DNA from: DAOTTI01 sp034437795
Lineage (GTDB): Bacteria; Chloroflexota; UBA11872; UBA12225
Direction: 5' to 3'
Length of the DNA: 15,326 bases
Assembly: GCA_034437795.1 (NCBI GenBank)
Contig: DAOTTI010000094.1
Location: 1-15,326, forward strand
The stretch's first letter is position 1. Each line of letters begins with the position of its first letter. The notes beneath the pieces were generated by a model, which worked only from the letters and a program-made list of their open reading frames with translations, ran no database searches and was not told where the DNA came from. A program made the position numbers and the translations under genes. This document shows positions 13,801-15,326 of this stretch, piece after piece.

Positions 13801-13871
13801 AGTCATTGACGGGCCCTGGGAGGGCATGCTATCGTCGCGCCCAGCGCCCGGGAAGATACGTAGAAAGACGG

Positions 13872-14321
13872 ATGGCACAGAACGTCCAGCACTGGCTCTT
13901 CGACAGGGATCGCTTCACATGGGCGCGGGAGCACGTGCCCCTGCGCAAGTGGTACCAGATCATCAAGTACTTCCCTGGCTACAAGCTGCGCCGCCAGATG
14001 GTGTATGTGGACGCCGAGACCGGCGAGGTGATCACGGCGGAAGGCGGCGAAGAGGTGCCCGCGGGCCGGGTCTACATCTACGGATACGACCTGCGCAACT
14101 TCTGCGGGATCGACGTGCCGGGCCTGGACGAGGCCATGACGGCGCGCCCGAAGTCGCGGGTGGAGCGGGAGCGCGAGGCGGCACGGGGCGCCCCCGCCGG
14201 GGCCGAGCGCCCGCCAGGTGCCGCGGCTGCCGGGCCGCGCAGCACGCCGGGCGAGCCGCCCCGTACCCCACCCGCGCCGGCCGGCGGGCCGTCATCCCAT
14301 CAACCGGCGGAGCAGCAATAG
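13872..14321 (+). CDS. Unknown protein with conserved-looking N-terminus and disordered tail
   Basis: I do not recognise this family. From the ATG at 13872 the product has 149 aa. Residues 1-90 look folded and rich in aromatic residues: QHWLFDRDRFTWAREH, PLRKWYQIIKYFPGYKLRR, MVYVDAETGEVITAEGG, then YIYGYDLRNFCGIDVPGLDE. From about residue 97 the chain is Pro/Ala/Gly/Arg-rich and probably disordered. There is no signal peptide or membrane helix, so it is likely cytoplasmic. A TTG at 13806 extends the frame but adds only an arginine-rich stretch without a ribosome site; a weak GAAAG precedes the ATG. The gene overlaps the next by 1 nt and is divergent from the ANTAR regulator. The patterned residues in the N-terminal part argue for a real gene. 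Confidence 0.72.
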   Translation: MAQNVQHWLFDRDRFTWAREHVPLRKWYQIIKYFPGYKLRRQMVYVDAETGEVITAEGGEEVPAGRVYIYGYDLRNFCGIDVPGLDEAMTARPKSRVEREREAARGAPAGAERPPGAAAAGPRSTPGEPPRTPPAPAGGPSSHQPAEQQ

Positions 14322-14716
14322 TGACAGCCACGGAAACACTCGAGCGACCGGAACTGGCTGGAGGACGAGGCGAGCGCAGGGCAGTCGGGGAACAGGGAGA
14401 AGAACGGGGCGCGGCCCCAGCGGCGCCGGGTGGCGTGCGCGGTGAGGGCCCCCGTGAGGCAGCGGCCGGTCCCGCCAGCCGCGATGTGCCGGACCCGGGA
14501 TACAGCCTGCTGGCTCCGCCCAACTATGACCAGATCGTCGGCGGCACGGAGCCGAGCCCGTATGCGTCGGTCCTGCTGGTGCTGGGGCTGGCGCTGATCG
14601 TGGCCGCCGCGGCCGCGACCGGCTTCGGGTGGAACGCCGCCGAATGGTGGGCCCTGGGCGCTCTCTTTGGAGCGGTGGCCTGCTTTCTGGCGGCCTTCGT
14701 CAGCCGGCGGGCCTGA
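14321..14716 (+). CDS. Small two-helix membrane protein of unknown function
   Basis: I do not recognise this protein. From the GTG at 14321 it has 131 aa. Residues 1-55 are charged, Gly/Ala/Glu-rich and probably disordered. Then follow PDPGYSLLAPPNYDQIVGG (57-75) and two membrane helices, at about 82-100 and 109-127, ending SRRA, which by the positive-inside rule puts the C-terminus in the cytoplasm. The GTG shares one base with the upstream stop codon and has GGAG at 14308-14311, so the pair is probably co-translated. The frame is open far upstream through the neighbouring gene, but that part is a shadow of the gene at 13872. Function might be linked to its partner; nothing visible says how. 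Confidence 0.7.
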   Translation: MTATETLERPELAGGRGERRAVGEQGEERGAAPAAPGGVRGEGPREAAAGPASRDVPDPGYSLLAPPNYDQIVGGTEPSPYASVLLVLGLALIVAAAAATGFGWNAAEWWALGALFGAVACFLAAFVSRRA

Positions 14717-14826
14717 CGGCCTCAGGCCCGAAACGCCACTCCCACGCGCCTGACCCGGCTGCTTTCCTCCACAAGCGACCGGCGCGCTTTCCCCCACGTG
14801 TGGCCGAGAGCCAGTTACAGGGGTTA

Positions 14827-15034
14827 CGCGGTCCCAGGTTGGACCCATGGAGCATTGTCAGGGACGACCGCGCAAGTCCTGTCAGTTAACGTCTCCCCAG
14901 CAGCAAACTGGCCAAAGGACCTCGGGCCGCCCGCCTGGCCAGGGTTCCTGTGGAAATAGCCGGAAAAAAACCGGTCTTTCCATCCGTCGCTGGTGCTCCG
15001 GAGGAACACCACCAAGTATCCGCGGCCAGCGACG
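14827..15034. other. Candidate structured RNA or multi-hairpin element
   Basis: Four non-overlapping inverted repeats follow one another: CGCGGTC 14827-14833 with GACCGCG 14866-14872; CTGGCCA 14908-14914 with TGGCCAG 14936-14942; CCGG 14960-14963 with CCGG 14971-14974 around seven A; and CGTCGCTGG 14985-14993 with CCAGCGACG 15026-15034. The third stem is short and could be chance; the others are longer. The strand and the function are unknown. Confidence 0.35.
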
Positions 15035-15050
15035 AGACCCGTCTTCCTAT

Positions 15051-15075
15051 GGGAGAGGGCCAGGGTGAGGGCTCC
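15051..15075. repeat. Palindromic dispersed element, copy 3 (partial)
   Basis: GGGAGAGGGCC followed by GGGTGAGGGCTCC (15063-15075) repeats the right arm and tail of the element at 4568-4608; the 13-base tail is identical. The left arm (CTTCCTAT) is degenerate, so the palindrome is incomplete here. On the minus strand it codes the ALTLALSHR-type peptide typical of spurious frames over such repeats. Confidence 0.6.
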
Positions 15076-15157
15076 ACATGCGAATATCCCAACCAAACCG
15101 CCCGGTGGAGCGACCTGAAGGCGTCAGCCCGTGGAGCTGAGAGGCGATGCGGCACCC

Positions 15158-15198
15158 GCGCGTGATTGGAGGAGGGACCCCCGCTGACCGTCACGCGC
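15158..15198. other. Inverted repeat enclosing a strong Shine-Dalgarno-like sequence
   Basis: GCGCGTGA (15158-15165) pairs perfectly with TCACGCGC (15191-15198). Inside the loop is GGAGGAGGG (15168-15176), which would be masked or exposed with the hairpin. The only frame at a fitting distance begins with CTG at 15184 and ends after 17 codons at 15237, so no gene can be called. Confidence 0.3.
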
Positions 15199-15285
15199 AA
15201 GGCGCCACCGGCGCCACGAACACGGCACGAGCACTGAGAGAGCATTACGAACACAGGGGCAGAAACAGGGGCACAGGAACACGTC

Positions 15286-15308
15286 GGGCGCGCCAACAAG
15301 GCGCGCCC
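15286..15308. other. Perfect 9-bp GC hairpin
   Basis: GGGCGCGCC (15286-15294) and GGCGCGCCC (15300-15308) flank the loop AACAA. The stem is very stable, but it is followed by CCACCGGGG and not by a T tract, so an intrinsic terminator is not supported. It lies 18 bases from the window edge, and its partner genes are not visible. Confidence 0.5.
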
Positions 15309-15326
15309 CCACCGGGGTGCTCTGGG

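Larger units (their letters stand above)
14717..15326. other. 610-bp region without a convincing gene
   Basis: Short open frames on both strands give only repeat-like translations. The region holds a set of inverted repeats at 14827-15034, a dispersed palindromic element at 15051-15075, and two further perfect inverted repeats (15158-15198, 15286-15308). It may be the leader of a gene beyond the right edge. Nothing recognisable as a tRNA, a known riboswitch or RNase P RNA was seen by eye. Confidence 0.6.

Noticed and set aside
13806..13871. 22-residue TTG extension of the unknown protein starting at 13872
   Set aside because: There is no ribosome site, the residues are arginine-rich and low in pattern, and it would cover the probable promoter region.
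14827..14836. T-box core match (TGGGACCGCG on the minus strand)
   Set aside because: The ten bases match TGGNACCGCG, but the genes to the left are on the plus strand, the complementary CGCGGTC lies upstream and not downstream, and no terminator or specifier stem is seen.
14827..14842. ANTAR target hairpin with hexaloop (GGTCC-CAGGTT-GGACC)
   Set aside because: The loop lacks A at position 1 and G at position 4 on either strand, and no second matching hexaloop hairpin follows.
14824..15096. 90-residue minus-strand open frame (ALTLALSHR type)
   Set aside because: Its start is made of a dispersed palindromic repeat that gives such peptides in many genomes, and the rest covers inverted repeats. 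No domain was recognised.
15286..15308. Intrinsic terminator
   Set aside because: The stem is strong but no T tract follows on either strand, and no gene ends next to it.

Overview
The window is high-GC bacterial chromosome with dense gene packing. The complex I proton-pump genes, a CdaA-CdaR pair, an ANTAR response regulator and long intergenic stretches full of short palindromes and tandem repeats would fit a Chloroflexota-type bacterium. That placement is inferred from the look of the proteins and was not searched. No plasmid, phage, insertion sequence, CRISPR array, tRNA or rRNA was recognised.

Layout, left to right. (1) 1-4091, plus strand: the distal end of a complex I operon, with the C-terminal third of nuoL, then nuoM and nuoN, the antiporter-like membrane subunits that pump protons. 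(2) 4092-4858: about 770 bp with no believable gene, built of small inverted repeats, a ~28-bp degenerate tandem array and a 60-bp tandem repeat. (3) 4859-5836: argF, ornithine carbamoyltransferase, with a TTG start set by a strong Shine-Dalgarno sequence. (4) 5973-8299: cdaA (diadenylate cyclase) and a YbbR-repeat protein (cdaR), overlapping by 4 nt, so a c-di-AMP synthesis and control unit. Octamer repeat arrays lie on both sides of this pair. (5) 8300-8583: a convergent intergenic region with an octamer array, a long imperfect hairpin and another palindromic element. (6) 8584-13739, minus strand: a probable operon read right to left, with an ANTAR response regulator, a large YfhO-family membrane protein and a GT-B glycosyltransferase (the last two overlap by 4 nt). 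(7) 13872-14716, plus strand and divergent from the regulator: two overlapping small genes of unknown function, the second a membrane protein. (8) 14717-15326: 610 bp with no convincing gene but several inverted repeats, possibly a structured RNA or the leader of a gene beyond the window.

Functionally the window combines respiratory energy conservation (nuo), arginine synthesis (argF), c-di-AMP signalling (cdaA-cdaR), and an envelope or polysaccharide modification module (YfhO protein plus glycosyltransferase) that may be controlled by RNA antitermination through the ANTAR regulator. No clearly new defence or mobile system was found. The most unusual content is the repeat landscape (periods of 7, 8, 9, 11, 16, ~28 and 60 bp, some within coding sequence), the ANTAR-led YfhO/glycosyltransferase operon, and the unknown gene pair divergent from it.
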